From positions 1 through 64,000 of the forward strand of contig CANRDX010000004.1 in NCBI GenBank assembly GCA_947629485.1: a DNA stretch of 64,000 bases, written 5' to 3'. Each line of letters starts with the position of its first letter. Positions within the stretch are counted from its first letter, which is position 1. Below are positions 44,114 to 51,678 of this stretch, one piece after another. Both the position numbers and the translations under genes were made by a program. Below the pieces are notes generated by a model. It was not told where the DNA came from. It ran no database searches and saw only the letters and a list, made by a program, of their open reading frames with translations. This stretch comes from an uncultured Clostridia bacterium (GTDB lineage Bacteria > Bacillota > Clostridia > Christensenellales > Borkfalkiaceae).

Positions 44114-44800
44114 TCACGCCTCTTCGTCGGTTGGCTCCGCCTCTCCCTCGCGGCGGGAGACGATGTGCGCATAGACGCAGCAGAATACCGCCACGGCAAG
44201 GAGAAGCCCGACGAACACGATCACGGAGACGTAATCGAGGCGCGGCTCCGTATCGAGGCAGGAAAAGACGATGGCTGCCGCGGCGGAGAGAAGCCCTGCC
44301 GCGACCATTGCATATCTGCCCGCGCGGTGCGTCTTCTCCCACACGCGCTCGCTCTTTAAGGTGGCGGGGGTGCGGATCCCGATCACGCTGTTGGGCTTAA
44401 TGCGGGGCAGGTAGCTCCCGAGGACGACGATCCCCAGAGAGAACGGTAGGATGACGACCGCCGCATAGGGAACGCTCGCCGCTTCCCCGAGCGCGTCTGC
44501 GCGCGCCGCCAGCCCGAAAAACACCCAGCCGAGGGTGGCAAAGAGGACGCCGAGCGTGACGAACAGAATGAAAAAGTACTCCCTGTTCTTCTTACTGCGC
44601 AGCGCGATCGCCCACACTCCCACCGCGAGCAGCGCCGTGATCGCGGGGAACGCGATATACTCCCACGGGGAACCCAGCCGATCGGCAAGCCCCGACGCAT
44701 TGAAGTGCGTGGCGACCCTTTCGGGCAAAAGGGAGATCCCCACCGCCGCGCCGATGAGGTTGACGACGGCAAGGACGGTATATACGGTTGCAAGATACAT
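44114..44800 (-). CDS. SdpI/DUF1648-family membrane protein
   Basis: This 228-aa protein has six membrane helices. The first part is DUF1648 (LLPERVATHFNASGLADRLGS). The C-terminal part has the SdpI motif LPRIKPNSVIGIRTPATLKSERVWEKTHRAG. In Bacillus SdpI protects against the SDP toxin and sequesters the repressor SdpR at the membrane. Here no toxin gene is present next to it, so it may act in defence against others' toxins or only in signalling. It begins directly at the end of the sdpR-like gene, forming a two-gene operon. Confidence 0.88.
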   Translation of the reverse strand: MYLATVYTVLAVVNLIGAAVGISLLPERVATHFNASGLADRLGSPWEYIAFPAITALLAVGVWAIALRSKKNREYFFILFVTLGVLFATLGWVFFGLAARADALGEAASVPYAAVVILPFSLGIVVLGSYLPRIKPNSVIGIRTPATLKSERVWEKTHRAGRYAMVAAGLLSAAAAIVFSCLDTEPRLDYVSVIVFVGLLLAVAVFCCVYAHIVSRREGEAEPTDEEA

Positions 44801-45073
44801 CTATTTTTTCCTCCTCTCCGATGCGGTGAGCGCAAGAATGACGGAGAGCACATCTTGAAGCACGGCGGTATTCAGCGAATAGATGAGCGTCTGCCTGCGG
44901 CGGTCTACGTTCACGAGTTTCGCCCCTTTGAGCACGGAGAGATGGTGGGAGACCGTCGCCGCAGAAAGAGAAAACTGGTCGGCGATCTCCCCCGCCGTGT
45001 GCGGACGCCCCTTCAAGAGCTGTAAAATTTCTCTCCGCGTCGGATCCGAAAGCCCCTTCCATGCGCTTATCAT
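44801..45073 (-). CDS. ArsR-family autorepressor, SdpR-like
   Basis: This 90-aa winged-helix protein has WKGLSDPTRREILQLLKGRPHTAGEIADQF and LSAATVSHHLSVLKGAKLVNVDRRRQTLIYSLN. This is the SdpR subgroup of the ArsR family, without metal-binding cysteines. It should repress its own promoter, with relief by the membrane partner encoded next. The track ORF adds 17 residues; MISAWKGL is preceded by ggagggga. Confidence 0.88.
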   Translation of the reverse strand: MISAWKGLSDPTRREILQLLKGRPHTAGEIADQFSLSAATVSHHLSVLKGAKLVNVDRRRQTLIYSLNTAVLQDVLSVILALTASERRKK

Positions 45074-45105
45074 TCCTTCCCCTCCGTATTTCGAATAGTA
45101 TCTAA

Positions 45106-45134
45106 ATATTACCATATCGGGCATTTTCTGTCAA
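45106..45134 (-). promoter_or_regulatory. Promoter of sdpR-sdpI-like operon
   Basis: On the minus strand TTGACA (45129-45134), 17 bp, TAATAT (45106-45111). Imperfect dyad symmetry around the -10 (tagatacta) may be the autorepressor site. Confidence 0.72.
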
Positions 45135-45164
45135 GCGTTTGCGAAAAATTCCCCGAAAATATAC

Positions 45165-45195
45165 AAGAAAGCTCTCACCGCCGCGGCGGTGAGAG
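45165..45195 (-). terminator. Terminator after the 1088-aa surface protein gene
   Basis: The stem ctctcaccg-ccgcgg-cggtgagag (45172-45195) is followed on the minus strand by ctttctt. Confidence 0.82.
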
Positions 45196-45209
45196 CGTTC
45201 GTCTTCCGA

Positions 45210-48200
45210 TCAGAAGGGAGAGACGGGTTTGATCTCTTTGTAGCGGAGATCGTCTTTGAGATCCTGCTCCTGCTTCGTGCGGGAATTGGGGCTTCCCGCG
45301 CCGTAGAGGTAGAAGCGGAAGGGCTGGTTGCCCGCGGCCTCGGCGAGGAAGGCGTAGCTGTCCATCTCCGTCCCCTCGAAGTCTTTGAGACCCACGGTAT
45401 ACTCATTCAATCCCTCTTTGAGCGCGTCGTTCAGCTCCGAGATGTCGAGCTGGGAATAGTTCCTTCCGCCGCCGTAGAAGGCGATCCCTCCGTGCACATA
45501 CTGCGTATCGCCCTCCTCCGCCTTCACGTCCTCGATGACGTCGCCGAACTCGTCGGGTTTGAGCGTTCGGATCGCATTGAGCATGCCCCCGATGTTGAGG
45601 GAGAGAAGATCGGCATACTCTCCGAGCGCCTCGGGAGAGGACTGAATGAGGGTGCTGCTGTCGATGAGCGAGAGCTGTTTCCAATCGCACATCTTCACGT
45701 CGCCCTTCAAATGGAGCACGGAGGCGAACGACGTCCCGCCCGTGCCTGCCCACGTCTCGAATATCTCGCGCAGGTTGGAGTACGCGCTCGTCCCGTTGAG
45801 CAGTCCGCCCGAGAAATTCGCTTCGACGCCCACGCAGAACAATCCGCTCGTTTCGAGCACGCTGTCTTTGAGGACGACGTCCGTCATCACATACATGGAA
45901 TCGAAGTACGGATCGAGATAGAGCGAGCCGCTCATGTGATCGTAATCCCTGCCGTTGCGGTCTTTCAACGCGGGTTCGGCGGAAAGCGCATTGCCGACAG
46001 CCGCCCGAAGCGCCTTGTTCGCGCCGAGTTTAAGAAGAAATTCCCGCCCGTTGACAAGAATGCACCCCTCGATGCGCACGTTGATGCGATCTTCGTCGGA
46101 GACCGCCTCGCTGCTCTCGGAGAGCCTTTCGATGAAGTACTTCGACGCGCTGCGGTTGCCGCCATAGGCGCGCACGACGTTCCTTCCGTTTCTGATACGG
46201 CAATTCAGGATATCCGCGTCCGCATTGATTTCGAGCACGGTGCCTACGTTGTTGAGCAGGCTGAGGTTGTTCATGCCCGTCGTCTCGTCTACAAGAGCCT
46301 CGTCGTTACAGCCCAAAAGTTCGACGTCGTGCAGCGTCACGCCGTCCGTGCGGACGAGGTAGGCGATGTTATCCTGCGCCGCGACGGACGCCATCGAAGC
46401 GTATCGCACGAAGAAGAGCGGCCCCTTGAAGAAGCGCGGCGCATCGCCGTCCTTCGCGTTGGTGAAGTACTCGGCGTTGAGGCGGTAGCCGTTGCCGTAG
46501 ACGTCGTTCTTGAATTCGATCGCGTAGTAGATCTCAGGCTCGCCAAGCTCCGCGACGCTCACGTTATGGTTGCGCGAATTCGTGTAGAATTCGGTGTTGT
46601 ATGTGGAGCGGATCTTCCGCGCCGCAAGCATCTCGGCGCGCTGTGCGACGGGAAGCGCTTTGCCCTCGTCGTCGGCGCCCAACATAATGCTTGCGCCGAG
46701 CACGACCGCATTCCCCGCCTCCGTATTCTCATAGAGTTGGGCGGAGGTGGTCACTTCCACGGCGCTCTTGGCGACGTAGAGCGTGATCCGCGCGGCGACA
46801 GCTTCCCCGAACGCCTCGTTTGCGCTCCAACTCGCGGTGATCGTGAGCGCGCCCTCCGTCGAGGAGCGGCGGTTGATTTCGAGGACGGGAACACCGCTCT
46901 CCGTATTGACGGCGGCGATCGTGGGATCGCTGACGTCAAAATCCAGATCGCCCACCCCTTCGATGGGACGATCCACGCTTGTCGCCGTGACGGAAAGCAC
47001 AAAATCGTTTTCGGCCTTCGTCCCGTTCTCGTATTTCCACCCCGCGACCGTGAAGGGCGTTTGGGCGCACGCGCCCCCCTGCCCCTTGACGGGCGAAGCG
47101 ATGTCGATATCCGTCACATAATTGCAGACATGCACGGAGACGGTCTTGCTGTCGATCTCCTCCCCGTTTCGGCTTGCGATGACGACCAGATCGAAGTCGT
47201 ACAGCTTCGTGGGCATAATGGTGCAGATATTGCCGCCCTCGCCCTTGCTCTTATCGTCGAGATGGATATCCGCTTCCTCGCCGTATCCGCTTCCGTCGCT
47301 GTACACGCAGTCCCAGATCTCCCACTCGTAGCTGACTCCGCGGGAGGACATGGAGGGATCCTGCGGCGCGGCATAGAAATCCACCTGCGAATTCAGCAGA
47401 ACGGAGCTGACGCCTTCTATGATGGGCGTATCCGAGGACACATTGATCTGAAATTCGCTGAAATTGAGGTCAAACGTCTTGCTTTCTCCGCCCACGTCGA
47501 CCGAAATGGATTGTGTATCCGGCCGCGCGGAAGGCTCTTCGTAAGTTATCGTCACCTCGTATCCGTTGTCGCCGTGCACGCGTCTCACCTCGGGGATCCG
47601 CGGACTGCCCTCGCCTCCCAGCACGCGCACCGCCGGCTCCTCGTCCGCTTCCACGTAGAACGTGATCGCGTCGTCGTTCCGATCGAAGATAAGGCTGGGA
47701 TTTTCCGTGCTGCCGTTGACCGTGAAGCTATCCGCTTTGGGCGTTTCGAGCACGACGTGCTTCACAAGCTCCCCGCCGACGTAATACCCCTCCTCGCCGG
47801 GAAGAAGTCCGTCGGAAATGACGACATCGAACTCCGTCGTCCCGCTGAACGGAACGATCAGGCTCTTGGAACCGGCGTCCGTCTCCAAGAAACTGCCCGC
47901 GCTCTTGCGGATCTCGGGGCTTAAAAAGCCGTTGGGGAGAAGTTTCGTAGAATAGAAGTACCGCCCCGTCGCGACCTGCGCCGTATAGCCCTCTCCGCTC
48001 TCCGCCGCCCCGAGAAGATCTTCTTCGCGATCCGCGGAATCATAGAGGGAGAACGAAAAATCGTAGGGCTTGGAAGAGCCGACGATGACGGTGAAGCTAT
48101 CCTCGAAGTTGCCGTCTTTGCTGATCGCGACCACCCGCACGGAACCCGCACGGTGGGCTAGGATTTTTCCGTCCTCGTCCACTTCCACGATCTTGCCGCC

Positions 48201-48476
48201 CGCCACGTCTTCGTCGGGTTCGGAGCCGTCCGTCGTTCTGTATTCGTAGCGGAAAGACTTATCCGCCTTTTCGGGCTGGACTTCGGGGTCGATCTCGAAG
48301 TCGTTCTTATAGTCGGCGAGATCCACGCGCAGCACGTTCTGCTCGGGCTTACCGAAAATTTGTATCCCCGTCGCCTTGATCGGGACGTCGAGGCTCGCCG
48401 TATTCGCCGCGCTGAACACGACGAACACGAAGAGTAAGGGCAACGCAAGAATGAGCGCAATGATATTTTTTCTCAT
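45210..48476 (-). CDS. Large membrane-anchored extracellular protein coupled to an ABC exporter
   Basis: This 1088-aa protein has an N-terminal helix (IIALILALPLLFVFVVFS) that is either a signal peptide or an anchor; no cleavage signal is clear. The next part looks like bacterial Ig-like domains (KIVEVDEDGKILAHRAGSVRVVAIS is typical BIG_2). From about residue 640 the sequence resembles a parallel beta-helix (short repeats around NCRIRNGRNVV, IRIEGCILVNG-like and VLKDSVLETSGLF). It lacks LPXTG or a C-terminal helix. Its start overlaps the permease stop by ATGA, so it is translationally coupled to an ABC transporter. That is unusual for a structural surface protein. It could be an extracytoplasmic partner or cargo of the transporter. 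No named family was recognised. Confidence 0.72.
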   Translation of the reverse strand: MRKNIIALILALPLLFVFVVFSAANTASLDVPIKATGIQIFGKPEQNVLRVDLADYKNDFEIDPEVQPEKADKSFRYEYRTTDGSEPDEDVAGGKIVEVDEDGKILAHRAGSVRVVAISKDGNFEDSFTVIVGSSKPYDFSFSLYDSADREEDLLGAAESGEGYTAQVATGRYFYSTKLLPNGFLSPEIRKSAGSFLETDAGSKSLIVPFSGTTEFDVVISDGLLPGEEGYYVGGELVKHVVLETPKADSFTVNGSTENPSLIFDRNDDAITFYVEADEEPAVRVLGGEGSPRIPEVRRVHGDNGYEVTITYEEPSARPDTQSISVDVGGESKTFDLNFSEFQINVSSDTPIIEGVSSVLLNSQVDFYAAPQDPSMSSRGVSYEWEIWDCVYSDGSGYGEEADIHLDDKSKGEGGNICTIMPTKLYDFDLVVIASRNGEEIDSKTVSVHVCNYVTDIDIASPVKGQGGACAQTPFTVAGWKYENGTKAENDFVLSVTATSVDRPIEGVGDLDFDVSDPTIAAVNTESGVPVLEINRRSSTEGALTITASWSANEAFGEAVAARITLYVAKSAVEVTTSAQLYENTEAGNAVVLGASIMLGADDEGKALPVAQRAEMLAARKIRSTYNTEFYTNSRNHNVSVAELGEPEIYYAIEFKNDVYGNGYRLNAEYFTNAKDGDAPRFFKGPLFFVRYASMASVAAQDNIAYLVRTDGVTLHDVELLGCNDEALVDETTGMNNLSLLNNVGTVLEINADADILNCRIRNGRNVVRAYGGNRSASKYFIERLSESSEAVSDEDRINVRIEGCILVNGREFLLKLGANKALRAAVGNALSAEPALKDRNGRDYDHMSGSLYLDPYFDSMYVMTDVVLKDSVLETSGLFCVGVEANFSGGLLNGTSAYSNLREIFETWAGTGGTSFASVLHLKGDVKMCDWKQLSLIDSSTLIQSSPEALGEYADLLSLNIGGMLNAIRTLKPDEFGDVIEDVKAEEGDTQYVHGGIAFYGGGRNYSQLDISELNDALKEGLNEYTVGLKDFEGTEMDSYAFLAEAAGNQPFRFYLYGAGSPNSRTKQEQDLKDDLRYKEIKPVSPF

Positions 48477-50161
48477 AACTGCCCGCCTCCGCTGAATTCA
48501 TAATATTTGACCCCGAGCTTGCGCACCAGATAGAAATAGGAGAAAAGCGCGGCGCACAGGGAGATAACGCCCACGACGAGGTAGGTCAGAAAGCCCATTC
48601 CCTCCACGCCGCGAAGGGTGAAGAGAAGGCGCATGAGAAGGACGCTCCCGCCGATGAGGAAGGCGATGACCATGCCGAGCACGATGATCGTGCTCACCGT
48701 GTTGCCCGATTCCTTGATCTCGCCGTCCTCTTCGGTGGAGAATTTGGCGTGATTGAAATCGTAGCGCGTCGCAAAACAGATCTGCGCAAAGCTGCAAAGA
48801 AGCCCCGAGACGAAGATGAAGATCGCCGCCCACCATTCGACGTACCCCGTGGCGCCCAGCATGATCGCGGAGACCAGCTGCGAGACCGATGTGACGATCA
48901 TGCAGAGAACGATCTTGGAGAAGAACACCGCCTTATAATCGACGGGATACGCCTTCACGGAATAGAACATCTCCCCTTCGCGGCTGATGTTGGTGGAACA
49001 GAACACGTTCGTGAGCGCGCCGAAGAGCACCGTGAGGAAGATCGCAAGTTCGAGATCGCAATCGAGGCCGATGAGCTTGATGATGATCGAGGAGCCGACC
49101 GACATACAGAAATAGACCATGAGCGGCATGAGGACGGCAATGGAGAAATACGAGAACATGTAGGACGACGTGCGGAAGATCTGCAAGAAGTCCTTCTTGA
49201 TGAGCGCGATAAAGGGCTTGCGGGCGGATTTGACGGACTGCTTGCGCCGCACAAAGTTCCACGCGCCCGCGATCCTCGACTGCATCACCCAGCGCATGAG
49301 GCTACGGATGATGAGCATCGAGAGCGCAAGGCACACGACGGTGAGCGCGAGGATCCCGATCCCGCTCACGAGAAGCTCCTTCTGCAACATAAAGTTGGCG
49401 AACCATGCGCCGGGATAGAGACAGGAGACGAGCCTCCCCAAGAAGTTCATCACCGCCTCGTTGAAGAAATATTTCAGGTTGTCGCCGAGCATCATCTCCT
49501 TCACCGCGTCGAGCAGAATGGAGTAGACGTAGAACAGCGCGGCGGCGATCGCCGTGATGAGAATGAAGCTGATCACAAAGCGATTTTTAAGGAGCTGTTT
49601 GAGCGCGTGATAGGGAAGCGACAAGATCGAAGCGATCGCAAGGGAAATGAGGGGCAGTACAAGGCAGACAAGAACCGTCATTCCGTAGAACCACCCGCCG
49701 AGCGAGACTTTGATCGCGACCGAGAGATTGACCGCGAGCACCGTGACGGCGGACATCGCAAGCTGACCCAAATAAATGGAGATGAGCTTCGCGGCGTAGA
49801 GCGTGTGCGAGCCGACGGGCATGCCCGTGAGCAGTTTGATATCGTCGGCGTCGAAGAGCTGGCGGTTGATCTGCGAGATACCCCCGATGACGAGGGCCGC
49901 GAGGATGAGCGAATACGCGATGGTGAGCAGTTCGTATAAGCGGGCTTCGCGGTCAAGCATGCCGTCCGTCTTGACGGAGAGATAAATTTCGGTGAACCTT
50001 CCGAAGAAGATGATGAACACCGCCGCAAACACCGCCACGAGCGCCCAGCGGAGAATAAACCCCACGGCGTCGAAATTGCCCTTTCTGTAACTCGACGAAC
50101 GCTCCTTTAATTGCTTTTTCAGCAGCGTTCCGACAACGGAAAAATCAATCTTGTCCTTCAT
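48473..50161 (-). CDS. ABC transporter permease (ABC-2-like, about 12 helices)
   Basis: This 562-aa polytopic membrane protein has two halves of about six helices each (first around residues 30-290, second 330-550). It has no extracellular domain. The middle segment QSRIAGAWNFVRRKQSVKSARKPFIALIKKDFLQIFRTSSYMF marks the start of the second half, as in large ABC-2-type exporters where the same motif type recurs. Its N-terminus (VGTLLKKQLKE) likewise begins with the cytosolic amphipathic stretch. It overlaps the ATPase gene by 17 nt and the downstream surface-protein gene by 4 nt, so the three form a unit. The substrate is unknown; export is likely. Confidence 0.82.
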   Translation of the reverse strand: MKDKIDFSVVGTLLKKQLKERSSSYRKGNFDAVGFILRWALVAVFAAVFIIFFGRFTEIYLSVKTDGMLDREARLYELLTIAYSLILAALVIGGISQINRQLFDADDIKLLTGMPVGSHTLYAAKLISIYLGQLAMSAVTVLAVNLSVAIKVSLGGWFYGMTVLVCLVLPLISLAIASILSLPYHALKQLLKNRFVISFILITAIAAALFYVYSILLDAVKEMMLGDNLKYFFNEAVMNFLGRLVSCLYPGAWFANFMLQKELLVSGIGILALTVVCLALSMLIIRSLMRWVMQSRIAGAWNFVRRKQSVKSARKPFIALIKKDFLQIFRTSSYMFSYFSIAVLMPLMVYFCMSVGSSIIIKLIGLDCDLELAIFLTVLFGALTNVFCSTNISREGEMFYSVKAYPVDYKAVFFSKIVLCMIVTSVSQLVSAIMLGATGYVEWWAAIFIFVSGLLCSFAQICFATRYDFNHAKFSTEEDGEIKESGNTVSTIIVLGMVIAFLIGGSVLLMRLLFTLRGVEGMGFLTYLVVGVISLCAALFSYFYLVRKLGVKYYEFSGGGQL

Positions 50162-51605
50162 GACGTAAAAAGTACTCCTCGAAATCGAAATTGGGATCGA
50201 CGGTCATGATGCGCTTGATGTTGAGATCGTCGAGCTGCTGCCCCTTCTTCATGAGCACAACGCGGTCGCACATCTTCGCGACCGTGATGAGCGCGTGCGA
50301 CGAGAAAATGATGCAGTTGCCCGCATGCGCATATTCGCGCATGAACACCTGCACCGCGTGCATGGTACGGGGATCAAGCCCCGTCATCGGCTCGTCGAGC
50401 ACCCACAGCTTGGGCATGTGCATGAGGGAACCCATCATGCAGATCTTCTGCCGCATGCCGTGCGAATAGGAGGAAATGAGATTGTTGATCGCGTCTCCGA
50501 GCTGGAACACGCTTTCGAGCTTCTCCACGCGCTCCTTGCGCACCTCGGAGGGAACTTTGTAGATGTCCGCGATAAAGCTCAAATATTGAATGCCCGTCAT
50601 CTTCACGAACGTGGCGTGGTTATCCGTCACGAAGCCCATAGAGAACTTCGCCGCGAGCGGATCCTTCTTGATATCGTGCCCGCAGATCGAGATCTTTCCC
50701 TTCTCGAAGGGGAGCATGCCTTCGAGACATTTCAGCGTGGTGGATTTCCCCGCGCCGTTGTGCCCGAGAAGCCCCACGATCTCGCCCTCGTAACAGGTAA
50801 AGTTGACGTCCGCCACCGCGTAGTCCGCCTTCTTCGAGTATCTTTTATAAAGACCCTCGACGCGCAGAACTTCCGCCTCCGCTTCCGTGTGAAGGGTGTG
50901 CACGCTCATGATCTCTTCCGCGATCTCGGTGCTGATCTCGTCGCCCACTTCCAGACCGTGCTCTTCGAGGATCTCCTCCACCGTCTCTGCGGAAGAAACG
51001 CCGTGCAGCTCGGCGGGCACTTCCTCGGAAACGGCCTCTTCAACAGGTCCCTCGGCGGGTTCCTCTTCGGAAATAGGCTCCTCCGCGACGGACTCTTCAA
51101 TGCGGGTCTGTATATCCGCCGCCGCATAAGTCTCTTCATTCGGCTCTTCTTCGGGAACAGCCTCTTCCGCAACAAGCTCGTCTTCGGGAACGAGTTCTTC
51201 CGCAACAGGCTCTTCGATAGGCTCGTCTTCGGGAACGAGTTCTTCCGCAACAGGCTCTTCGATAGTCTCTTCTGCGGGAACATTTTCTTCCGCGAGAGGC
51301 TCTTCGATAGTCTCTTCTGCGGGAACAGCCTCTTCTGCGAGAGGCTCTTCGATAGGCTCCTCTGCGGAAACGATTTCTTCTGCGAGAGGCTCTTCGATAG
51401 GCTCCTCTGCGGGCTGTTCAGTTGTTCCCTCGGGCGTTTCCTCGGTCGGTTCCTCGGTCGCTTTCGCCAAAGACTTTGCCGCGGGCTTTCTCATGAGCAA
51501 GCGTACCAGAAGAAAATCGACGGCGACCAACCCTGCGGCTACCACCGACAGAACGATCAGCACGGGCAGTTGCCATCCGTTGAGTGCAAGTAATTCAAAG
51601 TTCAC
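50145..51605 (-). CDS. Membrane-tethered ABC ATPase with acidic 15-residue repeats
   Basis: This 486-aa protein has three parts. Residues 1-40 are a single membrane helix (LPVLIVLSVVAAGLVAVDFLL). Residues 45-235 are a Glu/Pro-rich linker with five or six near-identical 15-residue units (EEPIEEPLAEEAVPA). Residues 245-486 are an ABC domain with Walker A GHNGAGKSTTLK, signature YSHGMRQK (in place of LSGGQ) and Walker B LWVLDEPMTGLD, plus the switch His in FSSHAL. It energises the permease encoded next. ABC ATPases normally have no membrane helix, so the tether and long acidic spacer are unusual. It starts with GTG (ggagg upstream). A hairpin separates it from the giant lipoprotein gene. Confidence 0.85.
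   Translation of the reverse strand: MNFELLALNGWQLPVLIVLSVVAAGLVAVDFLLVRLLMRKPAAKSLAKATEEPTEETPEGTTEQPAEEPIEEPLAEEIVSAEEPIEEPLAEEAVPAEETIEEPLAEENVPAEETIEEPVAEELVPEDEPIEEPVAEELVPEDELVAEEAVPEEEPNEETYAAADIQTRIEESVAEEPISEEEPAEGPVEEAVSEEVPAELHGVSSAETVEEILEEHGLEVGDEISTEIAEEIMSVHTLHTEAEAEVLRVEGLYKRYSKKADYAVADVNFTCYEGEIVGLLGHNGAGKSTTLKCLEGMLPFEKGKISICGHDIKKDPLAAKFSMGFVTDNHATFVKMTGIQYLSFIADIYKVPSEVRKERVEKLESVFQLGDAINNLISSYSHGMRQKICMMGSLMHMPKLWVLDEPMTGLDPRTMHAVQVFMREYAHAGNCIIFSSHALITVAKMCDRVVLMKKGQQLDDLNIKRIMTVDPNFDFEEYFLRHEGQD
51141..51415. repeat. 45-bp in-frame tandem repeats in the ABC ATPase gene
   Basis: Unit ends such as aggctcttcgatag recur every 45 bp with few changes and encode the 15-residue acidic units. 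Copy number may vary between strains through slippage. Confidence 0.8.
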
Positions 51606-51642
51606 GATCCATATCCTCCGTGGAGTTGTTTTTCAATTTGTT

Positions 51643-51670
51643 TTCCTGCGCGGCTCCCGCCGCGCAGGAA
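51643..51670. other. Intercistronic hairpin without T-tract
   Basis: A perfect 12-bp stem ttcctgcgcggc-tccc-gccgcgcaggaa lies between the giant lipoprotein gene and the ABC operon. On the minus strand it is followed by aaaacaaattg, not by T's. It is more likely an RNA-stability or processing element, or a partial attenuator, than a terminator. Confidence 0.55.
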
Positions 51671-51678
51671 ATAGTTAA

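Noticed and set aside
45189-47924. 911-aa open frame opposite the 1,088-aa surface protein
   Set aside because: Antisense shadow, starting inside the terminator hairpin.
51141-51415. Possible CRISPR array because of regular 45-bp units
   Set aside because: The units are contiguous, in frame and encode an acidic repeat; there are no unique spacers.
51643-51670. Rho-independent terminator of the giant gene
   Set aside because: No T-run follows on the transcribed strand, so it is listed as an intercistronic hairpin instead.
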